This document shows, one piece after another, positions 17,408 to 26,013 of a DNA stretch of 64,000 nucleotides (position 1 is the first letter of the stretch; every line of letters starts with the position of its first letter). The DNA is from Cognaticolwellia sediminilitoris (GTDB lineage Bacteria > Pseudomonadota > Gammaproteobacteria > Enterobacterales > Alteromonadaceae), in contig NBOG01000006.1 of assembly GCA_002104535.1 (NCBI GenBank), positions 237,817 through 301,816 of the forward strand. The letters are read 5' to 3'. Position numbers and translations under genes: made by a program. The notes under the pieces were generated by a model. The model was not told the origin of the DNA, made no database searches, and was given only the letters and a program-made list of their open reading frames with translations.

Positions 17408-18184
17408 TTACTTACTCTCAGTATTTAAATTAATTAAATATTTTAATAAATTTCGATAGGCAATAACTCCGCGCGTACTTGCGGCGTAATCTGACGGAAC
17501 TTTTTGTGCTCTACTGGCATTTCGAAAGTTAGTATCAATCGGTATCACACCAGGCCAAACCGAATTTCCGTATAATTCTTGTAATTTTCTATAGGTTAAA
17601 ATTGAAGCTTTAGTACGCTTATCAAACATAGTCGGCACGATAGTAAACTTAAAAGGGGCCGCTTGTTCACCCTGCATGATATCTAATGTTTTCATCATCC
17701 GGTCTAAGCCTTTAAGCGCTAAAAACTCAGTTTGCATAGGAACAATAATTCTATCAGAGGCCGCTAAAGCGTTGACCATCAACACTCCTAATATTGGTGG
17801 GCAGTCAATCAGCACATAGTCATATTCATCTTCAATCGCGCGTAAAGCTTTTTTTAATACTAAGCCCATACCGCCTTTACTACCAAGCGCGCGATCAAGT
17901 GTCGCTAGGCCCATTGTGGCAGGCAGTATATCGATTTTGTCATAATGAGTAGGACATAAACTTTGCATGATCTGTTCTTTAGTAGAAACTTGTAAAAACA
18001 AATCATAAACGCTTAAGTCTAGGTCTTCAGATTCTATACCTAAATAATAACTCAATGAGGCATGGGGATCTGTATCGACTAGCAAAACCCGATGACCTTG
18101 CTCTGCCAATAAACCAGCTAGGGCGATAGTTGAGGTAGTTTTACCTACACCGCCTTTTTGATTTGCTACTGTCCAAACTACCAA
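17408..18184 (-). CDS. parC: ParA-family ATPase ParC (polar localisation of chemotaxis arrays)
   Basis: A 258-residue MinD/ParA ATPase. The deviant Walker A motif K10-G-G-V-G-K-T16 is at the N-terminus, and D-T-D-P-H and D-C-P-P-I-L-G follow as the switch and Walker B regions. In Vibrio, ParC recruits ParP and the chemotaxis array to the flagellated cell pole. It is not a plasmid partition protein: no parB or parS accompanies it, and it sits between motD and parP as in polar flagellates. Nine bases separate it from motD. The localisation role is inferred from the family and the synteny. Confidence 0.92.
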   Translation of the reverse strand: MVVWTVANQKGGVGKTTSTIALAGLLAEQGHRVLLVDTDPHASLSYYLGIESEDLDLSVYDLFLQVSTKEQIMQSLCPTHYDKIDILPATMGLATLDRALGSKGGMGLVLKKALRAIEDEYDYVLIDCPPILGVLMVNALAASDRIIVPMQTEFLALKGLDRMMKTLDIMQGEQAAPFKFTIVPTMFDKRTKASILTYRKLQELYGNSVWPGVIPIDTNFRNASRAQKVPSDYAASTRGVIAYRNLLKYLINLNTESK

Positions 18185-18193
18185 GAGTTATTC

Positions 18194-19192
18194 CTATTGC
18201 TCATTATCATTTTGTTCTGGTGGATTATCGATTTCATTCTCACCATTTTCTTCAGCGCGCGTAGTGATGCGAATGCCACCGTTTTCAAGACGAATGATTC
18301 TAATTTCATCGTCCTTTTCTTGCGAATCTATGTTTTTAATCGCCTCAACATCTTGAACCGATATTGTTGGGGTTGCTAATAAGTTCGCTTTCTCTAAACC
18401 ATATTTAGATATAGCAATAACAACTCGGCGGTTTTTTGCCCGGCCTGTCGCTGTCGCATTATCGGCATTTGGGTAGTATTGCCCATAACCTTCTATAGCC
18501 ATACGTGCTGGGTTAAGATTTAACTGTTCTAATTCTCGTAAAATTGCTGTCGCTCTAAAAACTGATAACTCCCAATTAGAAGAAAAAATTTCTGTCGCGA
18601 TGGCTTGGTTGTCGGTATAACCTCTAACGCGAATATAGTTGCTACTATCAGCAATCACACTATAGATAACAGATAAAATATCTTTGGCAGCATTGGTTGG
18701 CGATGAAGAGCCACTTGGAAACAGTAAACCACTGTTTAGTTCTATTTCTAGCCAGTCACCGTCAATTTGCAATTGTGCATAGCCTGATTCAACCAGCTCG
18801 TATAATGCTTCATGCAGATCTTCTTCTAAAGACGTTAATGTTGTCCCCACTTGCGCATCTGAAGCGTTAGAAAGAGTAACTTCACCATTAACTAGTTCAG
18901 GTCCAGCATCTTCTAATATACCATTTCCGAATAAACGTTTGTTAGTTTTTGAACTATTAACAGGCAAGATATCATCACCGTGACCACGGTTTTTAGGTTG
19001 TTCTTCATTTGCTTGAAATACACGACCAATAGATTCTGTGGCGGTTTCAAAGGGTTCTTCATTGATCATCGCCATCGCGTATAACACAACAAAAAGTGCA
19101 AATAATAAGGTCATATAATCAGCGTAAGATACTAACCAACGCTCGACATTATCATTTTCTACAGAGTGGCGCCTTGCGCGTAACCGACTCAT
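18194..19192 (-). CDS. motD: Flagellar motor stator protein MotD (MotB family)
   Basis: A 332-residue protein. A short cytoplasmic N-terminus is followed by one membrane helix (about 22-45), where W-L-V-S-Y-A-D-Y-M-T-L-L-F-A-L-F holds the aspartate (D26) that conducts ions. A long periplasmic linker leads to an OmpA-like peptidoglycan-binding domain (about 150-270, with G-Y-T-D-N and R-A-K-N-R-R-V-V). The ~65-residue acidic C-terminal tail, rich in E, N and I, is longer than in MotB. Its start overlaps the motC stop by four bases. The order cheB-motC-motD-parA matches Pseudomonas, hence the MotD name. Confidence 0.92.
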   Translation of the reverse strand: MSRLRARRHSVENDNVERWLVSYADYMTLLFALFVVLYAMAMINEEPFETATESIGRVFQANEEQPKNRGHGDDILPVNSSKTNKRLFGNGILEDAGPELVNGEVTLSNASDAQVGTTLTSLEEDLHEALYELVESGYAQLQIDGDWLEIELNSGLLFPSGSSSPTNAAKDILSVIYSVIADSSNYIRVRGYTDNQAIATEIFSSNWELSVFRATAILRELEQLNLNPARMAIEGYGQYYPNADNATATGRAKNRRVVIAISKYGLEKANLLATPTISVQDVEAIKNIDSQEKDDEIRIIRLENGGIRITTRAEENGENEIDNPPEQNDNEQ

Positions 19193-19935
19193 TGTTCCAA
19201 CCGAAATGCCGATAGTTTGTTTTCAATGGCATGAGGATTTTCTGCTAAGGCAATCGAAATTAGGCCTTCAGTCATCATTTCACGATACATGGTTTGTTGG
19301 TGAACAATAGCTTTAATTTTATTCGCTACGGGTAAATAAATAAGGTTGGCAAAACCAACACCGTAAATTGTCGCAACAAATGCGGTTGCTATGCCCTGAC
19401 CTAACAATTGCGGATCTGCTAAATTCGACATGGCGTGAATCAAACCGAGTACCGCCCCTAAAATACCAATAGTTGGACTATAGCCTCCCATTGATTCAAA
19501 AACGTGTGCAGATCGGAGATTATGTTCACGATACAGGTCTAAATCTAGCTCCAGCGAAACCCTTAAGTTTTCAACATCAACACCATCAACCAGTAAATTT
19601 AAGCCTTTGTTGGTATAAAAATCTTCTTCTTCTTCAGCAATATGTTCGAGCGACAAAAAACCAGACTCTCTTGCTTTTTCTGACCAATTGACAATGGAAA
19701 TAATGCCTTTCTCAATATCATATTTAGGTGGGATAAACAGCCATTTAAGCAATGTCATAGCATGAAAAAACTGACTTTGTGATGACTGCAACATTACAGC
19801 ACCGAGGGTGCCGCCAAAAACAATGATAAAAGCCGGCAATTGTAATAATGAAGATATTGCCCCGCCATCAATAATAAAACCGAAATAAATCGCTAAAATA
19901 GCGATTAATAATCCCGATATACTTAGTTTATCCAT
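19189..19935 (-). CDS. motC: Flagellar motor stator protein MotC (MotA family)
   Basis: The preferred start at 19935 gives 248 residues (M-D-K-L-S-I-S-G-L-L) with AAGGA upstream, and overlaps the cheB stop by eight bases. Upstream in-frame starts would lie deeper inside cheB. Four membrane helices are visible: about 5-25 and 30-50, then two after G-G-Y-S-P-T-I-G-I-L-G-A-V-L-G-L. The last motif is the MotA/TolQ/ExbB signature. With MotD it forms an ion-conducting stator unit. The coupling ion cannot be decided from sequence alone. Another stator pair may exist elsewhere in the genome. Confidence 0.92.
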   Translation of the reverse strand: MDKLSISGLLIAILAIYFGFIIDGGAISSLLQLPAFIIVFGGTLGAVMLQSSQSQFFHAMTLLKWLFIPPKYDIEKGIISIVNWSEKARESGFLSLEHIAEEEEDFYTNKGLNLLVDGVDVENLRVSLELDLDLYREHNLRSAHVFESMGGYSPTIGILGAVLGLIHAMSNLADPQLLGQGIATAFVATIYGVGFANLIYLPVANKIKAIVHQQTMYREMMTEGLISIALAENPHAIENKLSAFRLEQ

Positions 19936-21043
19936 GCTGTAGTTCCTTAAGAATCGCAGATGGAAAGCTTTCAATCGCTAGTGACAGTTCAGATATGCCA
20001 GCAACAGCTACTGCTTGAGGCATACCATAAACAACACAAGAGGCTTCGTCTTGTGCCCAGATGGTTGCTCCTTTACTTTTTAACAACCGTGAACCTTCAC
20101 GACCGTCAGAGCCCATACCGGTTAAAATTATGCCCAAAACATCGCCGCCATATATTTTAGCAGCAGAAGCAAAACTAATGTCCACACTAGGTTTGAATGC
20201 AATCCGTTCTGAATTGTCTTCTAGTATTCTTAGTTTTGCTGCATTTTCTGTACCATGAATGACCATTTGTTTTCCACCGGGGGCAAGATATGCATGACCC
20301 GGCTTTAAAATGTCGCCACTTTCCGCTTGTTTTACTTCAATTTTACACAAGGTATTTAAGCGGTTCGCAAATGCTAACGTGAATGCTGCAGGCATATGCT
20401 GAACCATGATGATCGGCAATGGAAAGTCTTTAGGTAATTGTATTAATAATTTTTGTAAAGCTACAGGGCCGCCAGTTGAGGTGCCAATAGCTAATAGTTT
20501 GTATTGCTTACCTGAGCTTTTTTTGAGTGAGGTGGGTTGGCTTATTGCCCCTGCGGCGGCAGAGTTTGACCGAGTTGTATTGCCAGTTTTTGCTTCAGTG
20601 GCCGCACGTGAGCGATGAGTAGACAAACGAGGTCTTTTCCCGGCGTTTTTCTTCGCTAACTGCACTACGCGTTCGCGCAACAAACTGCCAGCGTCTTCAG
20701 TTGTTTTGGCTATTTCATTGAATTTTTTTGGCAGAAAATCTAACGCGCCTGCGTCCAATGCTTCAAGTGTCGCTTGAGCTCCGGCATGCGTTAACGATGA
20801 GAACATGATGATAGCCGTTGGGGCTTGTGCCATTATTTGTTTAACCGCGTCAATACCGTTTAATAACGGCATTTCTATGTCCATGGTTATTACATCAGGC
20901 TTAAGCGCAATAGCTTTTTCTACCGCATCGATACCATTTACGGCAACATCAATTACTTCGAGGTTAGGATCATTATTGAGAATATCCGTTACTCGGCGTC
21001 GAAAAAAACTGGAGTCATCAACCACCAATACTTTAAAGGACAT
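19928..21043 (-). CDS. cheB: Chemotaxis protein-glutamate methylesterase CheB
   Basis: A 371-residue response regulator/hydrolase that demethylates and deamidates chemoreceptors. The receiver domain carries D9-D10 and phospho-acceptor D55 (M-D-I-E-M-P). A ~70-residue linker rich in T, R, A and S leads to the methylesterase domain. Catalytic S lies in A-I-G-T-S-T-G-G-P, H in V-Q-H-M-P and D in T-G-M-G-S-D-G-R-E-G. It is 29 bp downstream of cheA. No cheR gene is in the window; it must be elsewhere. Confidence 0.97.
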   Translation of the reverse strand: MSFKVLVVDDSSFFRRRVTDILNNDPNLEVIDVAVNGIDAVEKAIALKPDVITMDIEMPLLNGIDAVKQIMAQAPTAIIMFSSLTHAGAQATLEALDAGALDFLPKKFNEIAKTTEDAGSLLRERVVQLAKKNAGKRPRLSTHRSRAATEAKTGNTTRSNSAAAGAISQPTSLKKSSGKQYKLLAIGTSTGGPVALQKLLIQLPKDFPLPIIMVQHMPAAFTLAFANRLNTLCKIEVKQAESGDILKPGHAYLAPGGKQMVIHGTENAAKLRILEDNSERIAFKPSVDISFASAAKIYGGDVLGIILTGMGSDGREGSRLLKSKGATIWAQDEASCVVYGMPQAVAVAGISELSLAIESFPSAILKELQHG

Positions 21044-21072
21044 TTACAATCTATTTCCTGTTTGAATAAGTT

Positions 21073-23169
21073 TTAAGAACGCAATTTTTTATTAACTATC
21101 GATTTTTTTGCGTAATACTTCAGCATGCTTGGCACGTCAATGATTAAGGCGATTCCACCATCACTCGTTATTGTTGCGCCTGCCATACCTGGTGTACCGT
21201 GCAATAATCGATCTAACGGTTTTATCACCACTTCTTCTTGTCCAATAAGACTATCGACAACAAAGCCAATTTGTTGACTACCTAATTGCACAATAACAAC
21301 ATGGCCACGTTCACGTGATTTTTCAACGTGATTTTTTACCAACCATTGGTCGAGATAAAATAGCGGTATCGATTTTTCACGTACGATGATGGTTAACTGA
21401 CCATCAACTAAATTTGTTTTCGTTAGATCTAGGTGGAAAATTTCATTCACAGCGGCTAACGGTAAGGCAAAAGTCTGCTTACCAATGATTACCATTAAGG
21501 TCGGTAAAATAGCTAAGGTTAGTGGCACTTTAATTTCAAGAACAGTACCAACACCCATTTCAGAATCAATATTTACGGTGCCGTTTAATTGGGTGATTTT
21601 GGTTTTAACTACATCCATACCAACACCACGGCCAGATACTTCTGAAATTTCAGTTTTTGTTGAGAAGCCCGGAGCGAAAATTAAGCTAAACGCTTCTTTA
21701 TCAGACATACGTCCAGCAGCGTCAGCATCTAAAACACCCCGTTCGATGGCTATCTCTTTTAATTTATCGGCATTCATACCTGCACCATCATCTCGAATGG
21801 TCAGTAGGATATGATCACCTTCTTGCGAAGCCGACAATACCACAACACCTTCACGTGGTTTACCTGAAGCTTCACGTTTATCTGGGTCTTCAATGCCGTG
21901 ATCAACTGAATTACGCACCAAATGCACTAGTGGATCAGCTAAAGCCTCAACTAAGTTTTTATCTAAATCTGTCTCTTCACCTTCAAGGATCAGCTTAATT
22001 TCTTTATTTAAACTACGAGCTAAGTCACGTACAACACGAGGAAAACGACCAAAAACTTTCTTAATAGGTTGCATGCGCGTTTTCATCACCGCGCCTTGTA
22101 AATCTGTGGTCACGGCGTCTAAATTAGAAACCGCTTTAGTTAAATCTTCATCTTCTTTGGTCATACCTAAACTGGTTAAGCGGTTACGAACCAGTACTAA
22201 CTCACCGACCATGTTCATGATTTGATCTAAGCGTTTAGTATCAACCCTAACGGTTGTTTCAGCTTGCGGAGCTTTGGCTGGTGCAGCTTTTGTTTCAGTA
22301 GCTGCAGGCGCATTATTTACTACAGGTTTTGCCACGACTTTTTTAGCGGGGGCTGGAGGCGGAGCTTTTGCAACTGGCGCAGGTGTTGCAGCAGATGGCG
22401 GAGTTTGAGCTTTAGGCCCTTTTCCCTTTCCGTGTAATTCATCTAATAAAGACTCAAAGTCATCATCATTAATTTCATCAGACGAGGCAGCGCTAGCTGA
22501 TTTATTGGCTTTACCTGAAACATCTGGAGAAAACGCACCTTGGCCATGAAGTTCATCAAGCAAAGATTCAAATTCATCATCTGAAATATCATTACTATTT
22601 GATGCTGGCGGTGTTACAGGCGCTGGTGCACTGGGTGACGGCGATCCGCCACCATGAAGCTCATCAAGTAAACGTTCAAATTCATCTTCTGACATTTCAT
22701 CATTTGAACTGCCACTCGAGGCTGGGACACTTGTTTCAACGACTGCTTCAACAACTGGTGCAGCTTCTTCCTCTTGTCCTTCTGGCTGAGATAATCGGTG
22801 TAATTCAGCTAAAAGTGCAGGATCAGGCGATGAAAGTGGTTCTTTATTTTGTACTTGGGCAAATAGCGCATTAATGGTGTCAAGTGCCTGTAAAATAACA
22901 TCCATTAATGAAGAAGTTACAGATCGTTGTTGATTTCTTAAAGTATCAAAAACATTTTCCGCACCGTGACATGCGTCAACGAGTTCGGTTAATGATAAAA
23001 AGCCTGCGCCACCTTTGACGGTATGAAATCCTCTAAAAATGGCGTTAAGCAAATCGGCATTATTAGGGTCATTTTCGAGCTCAACTAATTGCTCAGACAA
23101 GGTCTCAAGTATTTCTCCAGCTTCAATTAAAAAATCCTGAAGAATTTCTTCATCTTGTTCAAATGACAT
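21073..23169 (-). CDS. cheA: Chemotaxis histidine kinase CheA
   Basis: A 698-residue kinase. The Hpt domain is at 1-110 with phospho-acceptor H49 (F-H-T-V-K-G-G-A-G-F). Dimerisation, HATPase (N-box H-L-V-R-N-S-V-D-H-G-I-E; G-x-G-M) and CheW-like regulatory domains occupy about 300-698. In place of a normal P2 domain, residues 150-300 form a disordered proline/alanine-rich linker. It holds three copies of a peptide of the form D-(D/E)-(D/E)-F-E-(S/R)-L-L-D-E-L-H-G at 161-173, 197-209 and 235-247. In Vibrio the corresponding region binds ParC/ParP; the repeats also resemble CheY-binding peptides (see findings). It is 13 bp after cheZ. Confidence 0.97.
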   Translation of the reverse strand: MSFEQDEEILQDFLIEAGEILETLSEQLVELENDPNNADLLNAIFRGFHTVKGGAGFLSLTELVDACHGAENVFDTLRNQQRSVTSSLMDVILQALDTINALFAQVQNKEPLSSPDPALLAELHRLSQPEGQEEEAAPVVEAVVETSVPASSGSSNDEMSEDEFERLLDELHGGGSPSPSAPAPVTPPASNSNDISDDEFESLLDELHGQGAFSPDVSGKANKSASAASSDEINDDDFESLLDELHGKGKGPKAQTPPSAATPAPVAKAPPPAPAKKVVAKPVVNNAPAATETKAAPAKAPQAETTVRVDTKRLDQIMNMVGELVLVRNRLTSLGMTKEDEDLTKAVSNLDAVTTDLQGAVMKTRMQPIKKVFGRFPRVVRDLARSLNKEIKLILEGEETDLDKNLVEALADPLVHLVRNSVDHGIEDPDKREASGKPREGVVVLSASQEGDHILLTIRDDGAGMNADKLKEIAIERGVLDADAAGRMSDKEAFSLIFAPGFSTKTEISEVSGRGVGMDVVKTKITQLNGTVNIDSEMGVGTVLEIKVPLTLAILPTLMVIIGKQTFALPLAAVNEIFHLDLTKTNLVDGQLTIIVREKSIPLFYLDQWLVKNHVEKSRERGHVVIVQLGSQQIGFVVDSLIGQEEVVIKPLDRLLHGTPGMAGATITSDGGIALIIDVPSMLKYYAKKSIVNKKLRS

Positions 23170-23182
23170 TTAGTAACTCCTA

Positions 23183-23926
23183 TTAAAAACCTAAGCTTGA
23201 TAATAAATCATCAACATCGTCTTGATCTGAAACTACGTCAGTACGACTTTCGCTATTCATGATTGGGCCTTCTACTAGATTTTCGCCCACTTTAGTTTGG
23301 TAATTTGATTTTTCTTGCTCTGAAGATATACCAAAAGCTGTTAGCATATTTATCAAGCTGTCTTCTACTTCGCGCACTAGGTCGATGACCTTGCGAATAA
23401 CCTGACCAGTAAGATCTTGGAAGTCTTGCGCCATTAGAACATCAGTCATCAAACTATGAATTTTTCCGGTGTCTGTTTCTGTCGTTTTTAATAAAACATC
23501 GATATCAACACATAATGCCTTAAACTCTTCAACATCGAGTTCATTATGAGTTAATTTTTGCCATAACGGCATTACGTTGGTAATGCGCTTTTGAATACTA
23601 TCAACGACAGGAAAGATAGATTCTACCGCGTCCATAGTTTTATTTGCGGCATCTTCAGTGCTTTTAATAACGAAATTCAACCGTTCTTTAGCGTCTGGAA
23701 TCTCCGCAGTCGCTAAGTCCGTTAAACGTGAATCAATGTTAAAATTATTTAATGAATCATGCAATTGTCGAGTTAATTTACCGATTTCTGCAAACAATTC
23801 GGTATTAATTGGATTTTGAATTTCAGCAATTAACTCATCAGCTTTATCTTGTTGATCGGTTTCTATGTACTCAACCAACATTTTAGCCTGTTCTAAAGAA
23901 ACATGGACACTAGTATTTGTACTCAT
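23183..23926 (-). CDS. cheZ: CheY-P phosphatase CheZ
   Basis: A 247-residue, mostly helical protein that dephosphorylates CheY-P. The catalytic region V-L-M-A-Q-D-F-Q-D-L-T-G-Q-V-I-R-K-V contains the conserved D-x-x-x-Q motif whose glutamine inserts into the CheY active site. The extreme C-terminus D-D-V-D-D-L-L-S-S-L-G-F is the standard CheY-binding peptide. It is 30 bp downstream of cheY and 13 bp before cheA, an order typical of polar flagellates. Confidence 0.96.
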   Translation of the reverse strand: MSTNTSVHVSLEQAKMLVEYIETDQQDKADELIAEIQNPINTELFAEIGKLTRQLHDSLNNFNIDSRLTDLATAEIPDAKERLNFVIKSTEDAANKTMDAVESIFPVVDSIQKRITNVMPLWQKLTHNELDVEEFKALCVDIDVLLKTTETDTGKIHSLMTDVLMAQDFQDLTGQVIRKVIDLVREVEDSLINMLTAFGISSEQEKSNYQTKVGENLVEGPIMNSESRTDVVSDQDDVDDLLSSLGF

Positions 23927-23956
23927 ATGACGTCCTTGCGTAGCAGATTTAGGTGA

Positions 23957-24340
23957 TTAACCAAGACGTTCAAAAATCTTATCAAGCTTGGTGTTTAACG
24001 TAGCAGCTGTAAATGGTTTTACGATATAACCATTAACTCCTGCTTGAGCCGCCATCACTATTTGTTCTTTTTTAGCTTCAGCAGTTACCATTAATACTGG
24101 AATATGTGCCAGCTTAGCATCGGCACGAATTGCTCTTAACAAGTCGATACCTTGCATACCAGGCATATTCCAATCGGTTACAACAAACTCGTAATCACCT
24201 TCTTTAAGCATTGGCAATGCCGTACTACCGTCATCTGCTTCTGAAATATTAGTGAAACCTAAGTCACGTAACAAGTTTTTGATTATACGTCTCATTGTTG
24301 AAAAATCGTCAACAACAAGTACTTTCATATTTTTATCCAA
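23957..24340 (-). CDS. cheY: Chemotaxis response regulator CheY (TTG start)
   Basis: The preferred product is 127 residues, starting at TTG (24340) as (M)[11 protein letters not shown]. GGAGG at 24346-24350 stands five bases upstream, ideal for this start. A start at 24361 would add seven residues and lacks such a site, and the ATG four codons later is too close to TTG to have its own. Receiver landmarks: D11/D12, phospho-acceptor D56 (T-D-W-N-M-P), T86-type threonine in V-T-A-E-A and K in V-K-P-F. CheY-P binds FliM to change motor rotation. First che gene after fliA. Confidence 0.95.
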   Translation of the reverse strand: MDKNMKVLVVDDFSTMRRIIKNLLRDLGFTNISEADDGSTALPMLKEGDYEFVVTDWNMPGMQGIDLLRAIRADAKLAHIPVLMVTAEAKKEQIVMAAQAGVNGYIVKPFTAATLNTKLDKIFERLG

Positions 24341-24390
24341 GGCACCCTCCGGTGAGAACATTTAAAATTCTAACTATATTAGTATTCTAC

Positions 24391-25104
24391 TTAACTTTGC
24401 CAAGATTGCATACGAGCTTTCAACCTATGCATTGCTTGACTGTGTATTTGACTAACTCTTGATTCACTAACATCGAGCACTTGACCTATTTCTTTAAGAT
24501 TAAGTTCTTCATCGTAATACAACGACAGTACTAAAGCTTCACGTTCGGGTAAAGTGGAAATACATTCAGCCAATGATTTTTTAAAAGTACTATGTTCAAT
24601 ATTAGCATAAGGTTCATTATCCCTATCGCTATGTGCTATTTCAATTATATCTTCACTAACACCTAAATCTTCAATACCCAGAATTTTACCTGAACTGACT
24701 TCATTAAGCATATGATGGTATTCATTTATCGAAATATCAAGTTTTTCAGCCACTTCAATATCGGTAACATCACGTCCATGTAAAGCTTCAAGATTTTTTA
24801 TTGCTTCGCTGATCGTACGGCTATTTTTATGTACTGAGCGGGGAACCCAGTCGCCTCGACGAATTTCATCAAGCATCGCACCACGAATACGAATTCCAGC
24901 AAAAGTTTCAAAGCTAGCACCTTTGCTATTATCGAAATTATTTGAAGCCTCGAGCAAACCGATCATGCCTGATTGGATCAGATCATCAACAATTACACTG
25001 GCAGGTAAACGAGCAAGTAAATGGTAAGCAATACGTTTCACCAGAACCGTATGCTGCTCCAATAAAGCTGTTTTATCAACACTATAAGTATGTAGTTTGC
25101 CCAC
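24391..25104 (-). CDS. fliA: Flagellar sigma factor sigma-28 (FliA)
   Basis: A 237-residue sigma-70 family factor for late flagellar genes. Region 2 (L-I-Q-S-G-M-I-G-L-L-E-A...F-E-T-F-A-G-I-R-I-R-G-A-M-L-D-E-I-R-R-G-D-W-V-P-R) and the region 4 helix-turn-helix (L-N-L-K-E-I-G-Q-V-L-D-V-S-E-S-R-V-S-Q-I) are clear. It lies 21 bp after flhG in the flhA-flhF-flhG-fliA unit. Its targets in this window are readable: sites of the TAAA-N15-GCCGATAA type precede fliC1 and the proteolytic flagellin gene. Its anti-sigma FlgM is not in the window. Confidence 0.97.
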   Translation of the reverse strand: MGKLHTYSVDKTALLEQHTVLVKRIAYHLLARLPASVIVDDLIQSGMIGLLEASNNFDNSKGASFETFAGIRIRGAMLDEIRRGDWVPRSVHKNSRTISEAIKNLEALHGRDVTDIEVAEKLDISINEYHHMLNEVSSGKILGIEDLGVSEDIIEIAHSDRDNEPYANIEHSTFKKSLAECISTLPEREALVLSLYYDEELNLKEIGQVLDVSESRVSQIHSQAMHRLKARMQSWQS

Positions 25105-25125
25105 TATAGCTCACTTATCAGTCAG

Positions 25126-25968
25126 TTAATGTTCTAACAATTGCTCAATAAAAAACTCTAAATGCCCTGTAGGCTGCTGAGGCACAGGCCAATTAATGAT
25201 ATTATTGGCAAGCGCTCTAAAGCCTATTGACGCTGGTGAGTCTGGGTAAGCTTCAACAATGGCTTGTTGTTTTCTAACGGATTTTCGAATATTTTCATCA
25301 TAAGGAACTACGGCGACAAGTTCCAGAGTTACATCTAAAAATCTGTCGGTAACTTTCGACAATTTAGCAAATAAGTTTTGTCCTTCTTTAGGGCTACGAA
25401 CCATATTAGCTACGACTTTGAATTTGAATAAACCGTGATCTCGGCTTAATAGTTTCATTAATGCATAACAATCGGTAATTGATGTAGGTTCATCACATAC
25501 CACTAATAAAACATCTTGTGACGCACGACAAAAGCTCAATACCATATCCGAAATACCGGCGGCAGTATCTACAATCAGAATATCGAATTTGGTTTGCATA
25601 TCACTAAAAGCACGAATAAGACCCGCATGTTCAGATGGTGTTAAATCTACCATTGACTGCGTGCCTGAAGTGGCTGGGATTATATTAATGCCGGCAGGAC
25701 CTTTGATGATAATATCATCAAGTTCACATTCACCTGAAAGTACATGTGACAAATTACGTTGCACACGAAGTCCCAACATAACGTCGACATTAGCTAAGCC
25801 TAAATCGGCATCTAGCACTAACACGCGCTTACCTAATTTGGCCAATGAAATTGAAGTGTTTAATGACACGTTAGTTTTACCAACGCCGCCTTTGCCACCA
25901 GAAACTGCTATGACTTTTATATGTTGGGGATCTTGCATTTTTCTTAAGCCACTCGCTTGATCTATCAT
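25126..25968 (-). CDS. flhG: Flagellar number regulator FlhG (FleN), MinD-like ATPase
   Basis: A 280-residue P-loop ATPase with deviant Walker A S23-G-G-K-G-G-V-G-K31-T, preceded by the short N-terminal helix (Q-A-S-G-L-R) that stimulates the FlhF GTPase. D-A-D-L-G-L-A-N and V-D-T-A-A-G follow as switch motifs. FlhG limits flagella to one per pole by antagonising FlrA and FlhF. It is located directly between flhF and fliA, as in other polar flagellates. Confidence 0.96.
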   Translation of the reverse strand: MIDQASGLRKMQDPQHIKVIAVSGGKGGVGKTNVSLNTSISLAKLGKRVLVLDADLGLANVDVMLGLRVQRNLSHVLSGECELDDIIIKGPAGINIIPATSGTQSMVDLTPSEHAGLIRAFSDMQTKFDILIVDTAAGISDMVLSFCRASQDVLLVVCDEPTSITDCYALMKLLSRDHGLFKFKVVANMVRSPKEGQNLFAKLSKVTDRFLDVTLELVAVVPYDENIRKSVRKQQAIVEAYPDSPASIGFRALANNIINWPVPQQPTGHLEFFIEQLLEH

Positions 25969-26013
25969 CTATGTAACTTCTCTGTAAAACTGCTCTTGCC
26001 TTGTTTAAGGCGC

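Noticed and set aside
17408-18184. Plasmid-type ParA partition system
   Set aside because: No parB or parS-like sites; the ATPase is embedded between motD and the CheW-domain gene as in chromosomal polar chemotaxis clusters.
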